DNA of 64,000 nucleotides from Rachycentron canadum (GCA_038496675.1 CM076663.1:14131286-14195285); one strand, 5' to 3'. Shown: positions 15,001 to 24,924, counted from the first letter of the stretch. Notes: a model not told the origin generated them from the sequence alone. Numbers and translations are program-made.

Positions 15001-17932
15001 TCTGCTCTTTTTAAATATTATGGGTTATTTATAATTGAATACTCAAATTCACAAATCCAAACCAAATGCATGCCTGGACTGGATTTATTTTATGTCACAT
15101 AACTCTGGGGGTCATAATTCTGTTTTATGATCCTTGTCCAAAAAATGTATGATAGCAGAATACCTGAACCATTCCCTGCAGTTTTCTGTTTTATCTATTC
15201 CCTGTCGACATTTATCCATGGAAACTCACAATGTCCCCTAAATCAAGTTTGGCTAGCATGGGAAACTGAATAGGAGAATAATCCAAACAGGTACAAATTA
15301 CAGACATGACAATAAACAAATAGTAACCAGTTTCCACAAATTACAATGGCTCATATTTCATGTCATGCAGCCAGACATCCTACAGCACTGTTACACGGTC
15401 TAACAGGCTATACATCAGCCATGCAACAAAGGACGCAATGCAATCCTCAAGTGAGGTACTATGTAAAGCAATCCCCTGAAAGGCAGCCTGACATGGATCT
15501 GACAAAGTGGACAAGGTGGAAACATGAGCCTGCACCTACAACAGGATTAGCTGTATTGGCTGTGTACATTCTGCAGACCTATACAATGAGAACACACTAC
15601 AATAATTAAGCCTGGAATCACTAACAGACCGACTGTTTTCAATCTGTGTGGCAAATTTGCATTACTCACTTTTGGATCAGTTCTTCTCTGGTGGTTTGGC
15701 ACTGTCTCTGGACAAATTCTTCAAACTCAGATGGCAGGAGGGGGAGACTGGTGGAGAAGAGGTCCTCAAGTCTGACAAATCTCAAGGACGAGAAGCTGAA
15801 ACAATATTAAAAATTGACTAGTAGCTACTATCCACAGAGTTTGGATTTTACTCCAAGTTGTTTCTTACGTCAGCCCAATGTTTGTCAAATCTCACAAACA
15901 AATACAACTGTCAACAGTCAACTTGACACCACCATGCCCACATGTATCTAGATACTATTTAGTGTTTGGATCGCACACCAAGTCTCTTGTGTCAATGAAC
16001 AGCAGTAAGCTCTAGGTGTCTAGCTGTAAAGGAATATGAGCAGTATTAGCTGTGTATGTATGTGTCTCCTGTGTTCCTGTCATTTACTCATTCAGGTAAA
16101 ATACAATATAATCTAATATTTACTGAAAAAATCATACATGTCTTCATTACCTGTTAAGCCAGACATCTTGCATTAGAAGCATAATGTGACTGACAGTAAA
16201 GAGATGTTGGCTTTGCCACGCATGGGCCTCCCTGTAACTAGTTTCCCAGGGCACTGGTGCACGAATCACCCTCCAGGGAAAGGACTTGGGGATGCTGGAT
16301 ATGGAGAGTCGCTGGCACTCAGATGGGTCTATCAAAATGTAGTTCACTGGCAGGGAACAAGACGAAAGACAAAACAGATGCAGCAGACTGACAGAATGTC
16401 TACAAAATCAATAAATCAATTAAATGTTAAACTGGTGTATGCTTGGGGGTGTCTTAATAGAACAAAACTGTTATTATTTAAAGAATTACTGACACTTGTT
16501 TTATACCTATGCTCTTCATGAGGCTGAAGTAATAATCTCTTTTGACCTCCTCTTCCATGTTAGCCATCAGAATGTGGGTGTTTGTGCTTCTATCTTCAGT
16601 GTCAGGTGGCAGCAAGCTCAAGATGTTCATCATCTGCTCACGTGGCTGTGGGGCCAGCATAGAGCTGGGGACACCAGTGGTGATGTAGTACATATACCTC
16701 TTTGTGGGTAAAGTCAAGATTATGCATGTGTCAGAAAAAGGAAATGGAAGGAAGGAAGGAAAATAAAAGGAAATAAAATCCTAATCACCAACTGACTACT
16801 TCAGAACTAAATTCACTGGTACTCACTTTCAGGTCTCTCTCACTAGGTTCTGGCTTAATTGTCCTCATCTTCTCTTCTTGCCTGTGCATGATATCCAGCT
16901 GCTCTTCAGGACTCATAGGCCGGCTGCTGGGAGGGCAAAGGTTTCTTGATCTAGGCTTAGGTCGAGGTGATAGTGAAGCAGGAGAGGATGCATCCCTGTG
17001 AATGCATAAACAAACCAGAACAAGTGCTTAAAGAAAAAGAGCATCGTGATGGATAAGATATTGCTGCGAATTAGCTGCTTTAAGGGATTAACTACCTTCT
17101 CCTTGGTGTAATTGCTTGTTTTCCTCCAGGTGGGATAGATGCTAACAGCCTCATTAAGAACAAAATCTGTTCTGAGTAGTTTTAAATGAGCATCAGATAG
17201 CAAAGTAAATAACATAGTAATCTCATTTAATTTAAGAAAGGCTTCCCTTACACCATGGTTTAATATGAAGGAAATTTTAAAGGATACAAGGCCTTGTTGA
17301 TTTTGCCAAGGACTGACGGAGAGTGCATCGTTTCTGTTGGAGTTTCTTAATTTTCAGGTCCTGGGCGTGAGGGCTGTAGTTGTTTGCAATAGATTCACTA
17401 GGAGTACGGTGGTGACGCTGCTCTTTAAAAGGAATAGCCAAAGTCCAAGAATTGCTCTGAAGGATGGGAGGATAATGGCTGTGCTTCAAGACCATCTGAG
17501 GTAAAATAACAGACTTAATGTTAAGATGGTGGAATAAGGGTATACAACCTAAAAAACATGTAGAAAAATAATATCATATGTGACAGTGATTGACATTCTT
17601 ACTTGATAGAGTTCTGAGGGTTCTGCATCACAAGTCGTGGGCAAAGGAGGGGGAACAGGATACTCCCTGCTCTGACTCATATTGTAGATTGAGTCATCCT
17701 CCATCTGTAGTTCAGATAAAAAGCAGTGTCACTAAAAACTATACAACATTCAATTAATTACCCAATTAACATCCTTTTTTATTGCAGTACCTAAAATGTA
17801 ATCTTTAATTTATGATAAATACATGCCTTTAATTCAACTTTTAATCTATTTCTAAGGATGATACAGTTCTTGTCAGAATCAACCCATATGTTTAGTTGAA
17901 TTTTAAAAAGTTACCTGTTTCAGCCGCTCCAT
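1..17932 (-). CDS. dnah12: Axonemal dynein heavy chain 12 (5' part, ~50 exons; runs off the left edge)
   Basis: Force-generating ATPase of single-headed inner dynein arms in motile cilia and sperm flagella. Read on the minus strand, the first coding exon (17915-17946, ATG at 17932) gives MERLKQ; then 17603-17704, about 17285-17495, 17098-17162, 16828-16996, 16508-16697 and so on, to 380-567 and 77-277, the last exon in view. In order one sees the N-terminal tail (to about 9600), the linker (about 9600-7840), AAA1 (7737-5600), AAA2 (5500-4000), AAA3 (3470-2160), AAA4 (1880-965) and the first stalk helix (870-77). The stalk tip, AAA5, AAA6 and C-terminus are outside the window. The AAA2 to stalk sequence (for example NNIFPERG and the FFGDY segment before AAA4) fits my memory of DNAH12 better than DNAH7 or DNAH3, the nearest alternatives. 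No internal stop or frameshift was noticed in the exons. The junction between the third and fourth coding exons (17285-17160) could not be phased by eye. Confidence 0.82.
77..867 (-). other. dnah12: dnah12 start of the stalk coiled coil
   Basis: Three exons (about 650-867, 380-567, 77-277) encode RRHNYVTPTSYLELI followed by the first half of the antiparallel stalk helix, with VKSMQNPPGPVKLVME and KPERKPDPGGSGK near the end. The last donor in view (gtaaga) is at 76. The microtubule-binding tip and the return helix are outside the window. Confidence 0.85.
965..1880 (-). other. dnah12: dnah12 AAA4 exons
   Basis: The P-loop GIGGSGRQS lies at 1580-1606; arginine in place of the usual lysine is normal for axonemal dynein AAA4. 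Walker B is VFLFNDSQIKDE. The next exon (965-1128) has AMSPIGDAFRNRLRMFPSL and CCTIDWFHAWP, both typical of the region leading to the stalk. Confidence 0.88.
2160..3470 (-). other. dnah12: dnah12 AAA3 exons
   Basis: Walker A GPTGTGKS lies at 3351-3374. Walker B (VDDLNMPAKE) is split over the junction between the 3174-3470 and 2867-3055 exons. It is followed by GAQPPIELLRQW, AMGPPGGGKNDITG, the RHLNVISID block (2647-2771), FLPTPSKSHYIFNLRDF (2398-2553) and RLWIHEIYRVFYDRL (2160-2303). AAA3 is a regulatory nucleotide site in dyneins. Confidence 0.88.
4326..5500 (-). other. dnah12: dnah12 AAA2 exons
   Basis: The AAA2 nucleotide site has P-loop GDPLGGKT at 5189-5212 and the Walker B-region sequence IIFDGPIDAVWIENMN in the 4789-5029 exon. 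The preceding exon (5363-5500) carries ISDLFPGVVLPKPDY. The following exons give LMSGEIIQ, PADLEQASPATVS (4530-4627) and RCGMIYMEP (4326-4435). The motifs are as in other axonemal dyneins. Confidence 0.88.
5600..7737 (-). other. dnah12: dnah12 AAA1: main ATP-hydrolysis site
   Basis: Walker A GPAGTGKT lies at 7666-7689 and Walker B in WACFDEFNRIE in the 7410-7522 exon. The TMNPGYAGR element follows (6160-6333), then the LFRTVAMMVPDY block (5916-6008) and the conserved YRLCSEQLSSQHHYDYGMR run (5600-5817). All catalytic signatures of the primary dynein ATPase site are intact. The 6334-7409 intron, about 1.1 kb, holds AT-rich sequence and no other gene. Confidence 0.9.
12690..12960 (+). repeat. 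Dispersed teleost repeat, two tandem copies, in a dnah12 intron
   Basis: Two related units of roughly 130 bp share the series: TGACC-rich core, CACC(G)CCAAAATCTAATC, GTTCA, AAGTGAA, then a TTTGTG/ACCAA element. I recognise this as an abundant fish interspersed repeat, whose name I do not recall. An inverted copy lies at 28020-28240. The first unit has TGACCTTTGACCA (12733-12745), a DR1-type nuclear-receptor site. The second has TGACCTTGACCT (12871-12882), containing the reverse complement of TCAAGGTCA. Confidence 0.65.
14063..14095. repeat. Partial copy of the neighbouring dnah12 exon inside an intron
   Basis: A 33-bp stretch matches 13944-13976, part of a dnah12 coding exon, at about 30 of 33 positions in the same orientation, 119 bp away. 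The copy lies in the intron between the exon ending near 14122 and the exon at 13856-13993. It resembles a small local duplication of exon sequence. Confidence 0.8.
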
Positions 17933-18230
17933 ATTCTTCGGCTATTCTGTCAGTGAAGGGACGAAAAAACACACAAATAACTTGATTGTGTGAAAGAAAA
18001 GATATACATCTATTATCCAATTATTCTACAGGTAACAGTGTAACAGCGAAAGAGCAAACAGCGTAGACGAACCGGCTGTGCCGTTAATATCAGTTACCTT
18101 CTGTCGGTGGTTGTAACGTTATACCGGCAGGATTTCATTCACTGCTGAGTGATATTAGCTTAAAGTTTTTTTTACGTAAACATTCAGCAGCAGAGACTTG
18201 TGAGTGTGTTGGTACAAATATGTCACTTAC

Positions 18231-18330
18231 CTACTGTACAAATAGCTGAAATGTTTGGAGGAAGTTAAATTTTGCCCTGTCAGTGCGGACTGACTGGTGG
18301 AAAGCCATCACGTTGCTGTAAACTAAAACA
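18231..18330 (-). other. dnah12: dnah12 5' untranslated exon (right end approximate)
   Basis: On the minus strand a good donor (GTAG then gtaagtga) lies at 18231/18230, upstream of the acceptor (tgacag) at 17947 that opens the first coding exon. This fits a non-coding first exon. The transcription start is inferred to be about 18280-18330, just downstream of the X-box. The right border is not supported by a motif. Confidence 0.5.
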
Positions 18331-18348
18331 CTGTTGTCATCCGGGAAG

Positions 18349-18362
18349 GTTTCCGTGGTAAC
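18349..18362. promoter_or_regulatory. RFX-type X-box upstream of dnah12
   Basis: The 14-mer GTTTCCGTGGTAAC fits the X-box form GTTNCC-AT-GGNAAC, an imperfect inverted repeat bound by RFX2/RFX3 (often with FOXJ1) at ciliary genes. It sits roughly 50-120 bp upstream of the inferred dnah12 start, where functional X-boxes usually lie. The site is near-palindromic, so it could act in both directions, but the next gene (dazl) starts about 1.2 kb away. Confidence 0.75.
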
Positions 18363-18399
18363 GCCAACTACCTTGTTACTATTAGAGAAGCTGTGGTGG

Positions 18400-19560
18400 G
18401 CGGTGCCCTGCGTCCTCCATTCACGTTGACTCCTTACTGTGTGAAATACAGCGACGGCAAAGTAACGCTGCTGCTAAACTGTGAAAGTGCAACACACGTT
18501 TAAGTCAAACTTATCCCGTCACACCCCGGCATGAGGACGGGGCTCTGGGTTGGGCTTGGTGGGCTGTCCTTATCGTTTACCTGGGAGCATCATCACCCAG
18601 TGCTGGAAGCCTGCCCTCTGCTGGCAGGCTCTCTGCCCCCGGCCAATCCTCCTGCCCCAGATAAATAATAAAATGCTGCATTATTGATTTATATTTAATA
18701 TATTTGCCAACATATACTGAAAAAATACAGATACACGGGGACGGGATGCAATTCAAAACTATTTCATTTTAAATTTCAAATACAGCCCACCGTTCAAAAT
18801 ATTTTCTGATCAGTTTTCAAAGATGCATTGACTTGGGTTAGGAAGGGTCAGGACTATAAGGTACCACAGCCGGATAACTCATGTCAAGAACTTTTAAAAA
18901 ATGAACGCACTACATGTGAACAATCATTTCATTCACTTGATGATTGATCATCCATTTATTTAACTAAATAGTTTATAAATAGAAAATTACACATTGTATT
19001 AGAAAAATAACAAAGTTAAATAAGTGAATTCCCAGTAAATATAATGTTTTGTGGAACCTTCGGAGAACGTTGAGGTAACGTTCACTTACTTCGGGAAATG
19101 TTTCTCAATGTTCTGAGAACGATCACTTTCAGTAGACTACTTGGTTCTGGGAACATTCTGGAACATCACAGACAACTTTCCCCAATCACCTTCGGGGAAC
19201 GTTCGTTCTGGAACCAAAAACAGTTAGCTTCGGTTTATTTATTATTCCGAACAGGAGAGAAGGAAGGAACTTGAAGGATCTGGTTAATCACCGAAAGATG
19301 ATTCCTCTATTACTTCCTCACATTTACATAGATGCACTCTATATCTGTGAGCTTTTAGTTATTCATTAGTCAACAAAATAAATTACTGCTACTGTGGTTT
19401 GACTAAAAGATGACAGGAATATAAAAATTTTATTTCTGGTGTGCTGCCATTTAGTTGCTTAAGACAATTAATTGCTTTTCATGCCTTTTTGTTAGCTTTT
19501 GTGAACACGACATTAAGTCGTAAATGTGGTAACACGGTCAGTTGATATCTAACATTTGAA
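18400..19560. other. dnah12-dazl intergenic region
   Basis: This separates the two head-to-head genes. 18400-18660 is relatively GC-rich. 18660-19030 is AT-rich with no visible feature. 19054-19215 carries a degenerate GGAACGTT-type repeat. No open frame of note was seen. Confidence 0.6.
19054..19215. repeat. Degenerate GGAACGTTC / GGTTCTGGGAAC repeat
   Basis: Units such as GAGAACGTTGAGG, GGTAACGTTC, GGTTCTGGGAACATTCTGG, CGGGGAACGTTCG and TTCTGGAACC recur at irregular spacing over 160 bp. The core GGAACGTTCC is self-complementary. It looks like a decayed minisatellite or the end of a small non-autonomous DNA transposon; which of these cannot be told by eye. Confidence 0.5.
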
Positions 19561-19574
19561 AGGACGTTATCAGT

Positions 19575-19580
19575 CACGTG
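19575..19580. promoter_or_regulatory. CACGTG E-box at the dazl start region
   Basis: GTCACGTGAA lies 111 bp upstream of the dazl ATG, followed by GGGCGTGG and a CGG-rich patch, with no clear TATA box. CACGTG E-boxes in mammalian germline-gene promoters, Dazl among them, are bound by the MGA-MAX/E2F6 PRC1.6 repressor. The same role here is inference. Confidence 0.5.
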
Positions 19581-19690
19581 AACTGGGCGTGGTCTCGGCC
19601 GGTGTGAGGTGGCTGTTGTCGGGCAGATCAAGGGATCGAGGCTTCGTTTGCGTGTGTCTGGCTAATTTATTAGTTTTAAATATTTTAGAT

Positions 19691-22600
19691 ATGGTAAGTT
19701 TTGGAGATATATTTCCAATAACATCTATGTACTATCATAGTTATGACCATAATGTTGATTTGCTTAGTTGAAGGGATTCGCTGATTGCTAATTGGTGTGC
19801 TAACATTAGTGTTAGCTAACTTCATTCTTAGTCACCCTCGCCTGAAGAAGTGAAAAAGGCGCACTAGCAGCTGGTAGCTAACAGTAACTGGGGCTATCAG
19901 TTAAATTATGTTAAAAGTTTGTAGCAGCTAGATAACGCTGACAATAACTGAATACCGTAGTTCACTGACTTTTTGCAAACGCAGTTTTCGTAAGTTTGTA
20001 GCAGCACCACAGTTGAATACGTCCAAGTTTGCACGTTACTGTCAAATTAGCATTGTTATACCGAGATAAAATTAAGCTAGCACTATAAGCAAGAAAGTAA
20101 ACTCGCACTCGGACAACATGGCAATGTCTTTATTATGAGACATCAAAACACTGAAATCCATAACGTTAACTTTATTAAATGTAAATCCCATGGTTAGTTT
20201 GATCGGTAGTCTTGATATGGAAGTAGAAGCAGCGCCAGATAAGTACTTCAAGTTCATAACATGCCCAACCTATCTCAGTTTCATGAGCTTGTACTTGACC
20301 ACAAGTATCCATTGAAATACTGGTTCAGAGGTTATTTTCCTGTCATTCTCTCGCACATTCTTACACGTTTTATTGTAAGGATATTAACAAGCCCAGGAAC
20401 ATCATTCAGACTTCACCTTCCCAGAAGTTGTCCAATGGTTACATTCTGCCTGAGGGAAAACTGACTCCCAACGCCCTCTTCGTTGGTGGGATAGACATGA
20501 AGGTAAGATCAGACCTATTGAGTTAACACTTAGCGGCCAACATGCGGCGATGGAACATGCTGAAATAAAAAGGGGAAGTTATTATTCCACATAAGTCGGC
20601 ACAGTTGTGTAAAATTACATTTGATAGGCATCAGGTATCAGGTCATTTTAATGTAGGTTATGGTTGAGCTTTGCCAGTCTGTTCAGATGCATGCTGCATA
20701 ACAAAAATGGTACAATTAGATGGAATTTTATTAGCTATGTAAGGAACGAAAAATCTTAGTCAATAGTACTTTTACTCACCTAAAACGTGGGTGGGTGGGG
20801 GGGTTCAACCTTCAGTTGGATTTTAAAATTAGTGAGGGTATGCTTGGCACCAGCCTTGCCTCGACACAGTTAATCATAAACACAAATTGATGCCTCTGGG
20901 TGAAAAAGGTTGGAGACTCCCTGTTTTGGTGTCCTTGAACCATACAATGTGAACATTGCAGAAGTAGCACTGCCTTTTTAAAGTACATAATAGAATGAAG
21001 ACGGTCAAGTTGGCTACTAAAATGCAGTTATTCACTTAAATTCATTTTACATTCAGGTGGATGAAAATGAAATGCGGGACTTCTTTGCGAGATATGGTGC
21101 TGTTAAAGAAGTAAAGATTATCACATACCGTGGAGGAATCTGCAAAGGGTGAGTTTTGCTGTTTGCTAAGGTGAAGGAACATTTGACTACTTCACAAGTG
21201 CCTGTTAATTGTTTTTATTATTTTTAGAGTTAGAGTTTTTACTTTTTTTTAAAGTCATTGAATTCTCATGTTCTTATTACGTTACATTTATATCAGTTTT
21301 AAGAATTAATATTTTTTTAGCTATTTCATAACTTTTTATGAGCTAATTTCTTTTTTCTTTTTTTTCATATTTTCCCATATCTTACTTTGAATATTGGTAT
21401 TGAGTCAGTGTATTTTTGTATGTAATAGTAAGCTATTTTGTGTGTCCCTAGGTATGGTTTTGTGTACTTTGGTGAAGATGTCAACATTCAGTCAATCATT
21501 GAGGTAAGTGGCTTGCTGTCTGTAGGGCTTGTGCTATATTATTATTAATTTCCAAGTGAGTAATATTTTCTCTGTTCATATTTTTTGCCATAGCAACAGA
21601 TCAGCTTTAAGGGTCGAAAACTCAAGCTAGGCCCTGCCATCATGAAAGAAAGGAGCTCCCGTATGTATTCTGATGCACTTCAGAACAACTTCATTTGAAT
21701 GTTTGATTCCCAGGAAAAATAAAATATGTTGCTTCCAAATATGCACTTCATAGTGTCAATTTATTTTTTCCCTTAATCCAGGGTCCATGCCATCCCGTCT
21801 GGTTGGCCCAGCTCCATGGATGAGCCCCACTCAGTACTTCTACTGTGCTTGCTGCTCACCCATAGGAGGGGGCATGGCGCAACCTTCGCCCATACTCAGT
21901 AGCAGCAACCCCTACAATCAGGTAACAAATGCACATAGACAAGCAATTAGGAATCTCATTTCAGTCGGCATGCAGACTAAATTAGAAAAAAACTAAGATG
22001 TCAACCAAGTAAACACAACATAGGGTGTGTGTCACACACACATTCCTATTCTGTTACACAATGCAAAATAAAATTAACCTTATTTTCTCAGAGGGGAAGT
22101 TGGCTCATTATCACAGCCAAGAATAGAGGTACAAGGTGAAGAACAATCCATCTATTTACTTTTTACCCCACTAGAGAGGACAAAAAGAATAAAGTTGGCT
22201 ATGGTATGATAAATGTTATTGCTAATAATATTCAAGATTATTGAAATTTTCAGACAGAGATTAAGAGATTTACTTATTGCTGGAGCCTTTCAGTATATTT
22301 CAAGAGTTCAGTATGCATTTTTAGGTCTTTGCACTGCCTGCTTCATAAACCTCTCTGCACTGTGGTTTAATGGGTTCTCTGGCTCCCTTTGCAGCCATAC
22401 TCCTATTCCAACTTCGGAGGGGTAATGATACCACAGATGCCAGTGAACTACGGACAGAACGTCTATGCCTACCAGGTACATCCACGCACACCCACACACT
22501 AATTACTCAACAGCATCCTGTGAAGGGTCTTCCAGGCTCTGCACATATGTTCCTGCATATGAAATGAAGGGCTGAGCCTGGTTCAGGTCCACGTGCACCT

Positions 22601-23201
22601 GCCTACCCCACGCTCTACACCCCCTCATCCGTCAGTTAGAGGCTGAGTCTAGGTTTGCCTGTTGCCCCCTGTTTGACCGCTTACCCCTCTCCACCCCCAC
22701 ACGCAGTACACTCCACCTCATTGGACGGCGGACCAGAGGACACGGCCTGTCAATCAGGTGACTCTGCATTTACTTGGAATAAGAGAAGATGTCAGTGTAA
22801 TTAAGTTTCAGAGCAACTCAAATCACTTGTCATGTGAGAATCTCACACAACCTCTTTCAGGCCAGTGGGCTGAAAACACTTTGGACAGTTTGTTCACCTG
22901 ATAGTGTTTTTCCCCACTTGTTTGTGGCAATGAATTCTTCACAAGCTGCAGTCTCAGTGTTTGCCACTGGATGGCGTTATCTGGCCAATGTTGACATCTT
23001 GAAGCATGAACGTCAGGATTCAACAGTGAATTCTTCTGTTTGATCTGATCTCGTACTTGACAATTTTTGGAGCTTGCATAATGGGAACTGCAGATGTCTT
23101 TTAAGCTTCTCTAAGATTGGGCTCAGTTAGCTCATTTTGTTACACTTTCTTTACAGAGCTTTGTGGACTGTGGAGTCCAGACTATGTTGACTGTGCTGTA
23201 G
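19691..23201 (+). CDS. dazl: Deleted in azoospermia-like protein (Dazl), 217 aa, 9 coding exons
   Basis: Germ-cell RNA-binding protein that activates and protects target mRNAs in the cytoplasm and germ plasm. Coding exons: 19691-19693 (ATG only), 20380-20502, 21057-21148, 21452-21503, 21594-21660, 21782-21921, 22395-22475, 22707-22757, 23157-23201. All have GT-AG borders and phases add up to 654 nt. The single RRM has RNP2 LFVGGI (residues 34-39) and RNP1 KGYGFVYF (72-79). It is preceded by GYILPEGKLTPN and followed by FKGRKLKLGPAI, all DAZ-family marks. The tyrosine-rich segment PYSYSNFGGVMIPQMPVNYG (from residue 160) is the DAZ motif. The C-terminus is short (VDCGVQTMLTVL), shorter than mammalian DAZL. 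Boule is excluded by the DAZL-like N-terminus and by rftn1 as neighbour, as at human 3p24. It lies head-to-head with dnah12 and in tandem with rftn1. Confidence 0.93.
20770..20945. repeat. Possible hAT-type transposon relic in a dazl intron
   Basis: The stretch ends in AAAAAGGTTGGAGACTCCCTG, which resembles the (C)AGGGGTCCCCAACC-type terminus common among decayed hAT elements. The left terminus and target-site duplication were not found. Confidence 0.3.
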
Positions 23202-24102
23202 TCAACAGCTGCTGAGCCTCCTGCCAGGTAAAACACTACTCATAACATAACATAACAACATAAGGCTATCATGCCAGGGATACTGTAGGTAATGGTGTGT
23301 CAAGAGAGACTGCAGCCTAGCTGTTCTTTTCTCAAGAAGGAGGTGGTTATGTTGTGCAATTACTTTATGGTGTAGTGTTTGGGGAAAAAAGCAGCATGCT
23401 GTTATTTCACATGGTAATGTTTTACAGCCTTGCCCACAGTTACTTCATTAATTTTCTGCCCTCAGCTTCTCTTCATCTCATTCTTTACTACAGTTACATA
23501 AACACATCAAATCCATTGAATTTGGTTGATTGTGTTTTAAGAATAAGAACCTTCTGTCTTCTGCTCCCTCAGATACGGGCTACAGTGGCTACTGTGAGTC
23601 AAAAGGCAGGTTTACGTCTTGATGTTGCAGACGGCTGGAAGCAACCCACCTCCTCAGACTAAATCCCTCCTCTGTCCTCCCTTCCCTCAATTTCTGAGAC
23701 CCATTTTAACACCAGACCGCAGGAGCTCTTGACTTTAACTGTACTAGTTTAATCACAGTCACTTTGACCACAACTGGTAGGGTTGACCTGTGCTGTGTCA
23801 GCTGCTTTTAACCCACATGGATCACGGTAACAATCGCACAGGAAGAGCATAGCACCCTCACCATACCAGCTGATATATGGGCTCACATTTTTTTTTCCCT
23901 TTATTATCTAAAACAAAAGATAGAAAAGACTTTTAAGATCACCCTTTGTGTCTATTTATATTTTATGTTTTATTATTTATTTTTTGTATTATTTTAAATG
24001 TTTGTGTGGTTGGGGCTTTTTTTAGCCCCTGCAAGGGCTCTCTGTACATAAAATCTGTTTATATACATTGTAACAATGTCTTGACAGCAGTCTGGTTGTT
24101 TT

Positions 24103-24586
24103 AGCATTTGCGTATGCTCCAAAACTCCAGTTCAGGTCAAATACTTATCTGATTTGAATTTTCATTAACTTGTCATACAGCATAAGGGCACTTGGTCATT
24201 ACATTAATTTCAAGCATTTATTTTGTGCTCTATTTTATTTCATTGGGTGTCGTTTGAGGTGGTAAGTGAAAGGCAGTTTTGTATCACTGATTTCTTGTCT
24301 TGCGGCGAATTGATCATCTGTGTGTTACACTTTGAAGCTGTCCCATCCTGTGACCACTCTGTCGAATGGTTCAGCGGGTTCACGCTCAAGGACAATCACG
24401 GCATCAATTTTGTTTCCCTTTATTCATAAATCAACTTTTCTTTTGGTGGGGGGAAAAAGTGGATAGCAGCTTTAATCCGCTTTGAAAATGAAGGACATGA
24501 TCTAAACTAAGGTGCTTTATTACATCTGTTTGGGGAAAGTATTCACTGTACATGGTTCACTTTATACTGGATAATCGCAGCATTTT
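24103..24586 (+). promoter_or_regulatory. Cluster of miR-430-like seed matches in the dazl 3' UTR
   Basis: AGCATTT at 24103-24109, GCACTT at 24188-24193, AGCATTTA at 24213-24220 and AGCATTTT at 24579-24586 pair with the seeds of the teleost miR-430 family (UAAAUGCU and UAAGUGCU types). The matches are seen directly; function is inferred from known repression of zebrafish germline mRNAs by miR-430. Confidence 0.5.
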
Positions 24587-24896
24587 GGGTTTTAATCTAG
24601 TTGCAGGTGATCTTACAGGGACCATTTTGCATGTCTGACCAATACTTGTATACATTATTTTTTTTCAAGTTGAATTTTAGTTTTAGCACATTTTGTGTGT
24701 GGTACACATCACAGATTTTGTTATCCTTTGACCCAGTTTTGTGTTGTTTTATATGGGCATTGACCTCAGGGTCTCCTGTATGCAGACATCTGATTGTGTT
24801 GGCAGTTGTTTTGTTCAGAGAGCCTGGACACCACACGTGTTAGGTTTGGGTTATTGGTGTTCATGTTTGCAGGGTTTTGATATTTCTTGTTTGAAA

Positions 24897-24902
24897 AATA
24901 AA
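24897..24902 (+). terminator. dazl: dazl polyadenylation signal
   Basis: AATAAA follows the U-rich 3' UTR, with T-rich sequence downstream. It is the only canonical signal in the expected place. The cleavage site is inferred to be about 24915-24925. Confidence 0.7.
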
Positions 24903-24924
24903 AGTTGAAACTGTTATCATTTAA

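Larger units (their letters stand above)
8912..16996 (-). other. dnah12: dnah12 tail and linker region
   Basis: About 22 exons encode the N-terminal tail and the start of the linker. Visible blocks are a basic, proline-rich segment (16930-16996), the block ending in YILIDPSE (16152-16347), helical segments such as the one rich in KRKEVMNMEE (12090-12247), then the strongly conserved stretch with SASKEYSLEK (10932-11045), DDHIIKTQTMRGSPFIKP (10630-10748), ATWLYLEPIFSSEDI (9613-9792) and YFPRFFFLSNDELLEIL across 9384-9114. These last blocks are hallmarks of axonemal dynein linkers. The tail is the least conserved part and carries no subtype-specific mark I can name. Confidence 0.75.
23202..24920 (+). 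other. dazl: dazl 3' UTR, with one intron
   Basis: Twenty-six nt after the TAG stop a donor (CCAG|gtaaaa, exon end 23227) precedes an acceptor (ccctcag, exon start 23573), so the UTR is spliced. The final exon runs to about 24920. It is U-rich with long T-runs (23885-24000) and carries several miR-430-like seed matches. The intron is close enough to the stop (under 50 nt) not to trigger nonsense-mediated decay. Confidence 0.75.

Noticed and set aside
1..17932. Assigning the dynein to DNAH7, prompted by RFTN2/BOLL/PLCL1 being linked to DNAH7 on human 2q
   Set aside because: The AAA2-to-stalk sequence fits DNAH12 better as I recall the families. The 2q/3p resemblance is probably an ancient duplicated block; a tree would settle it.
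19691..23201. Assigning the RRM gene to boule (boll)
   Set aside because: GYILPEGKL before the RRM, the DAZ motif and the rftn1/oxnad1 neighbourhood point to dazl.
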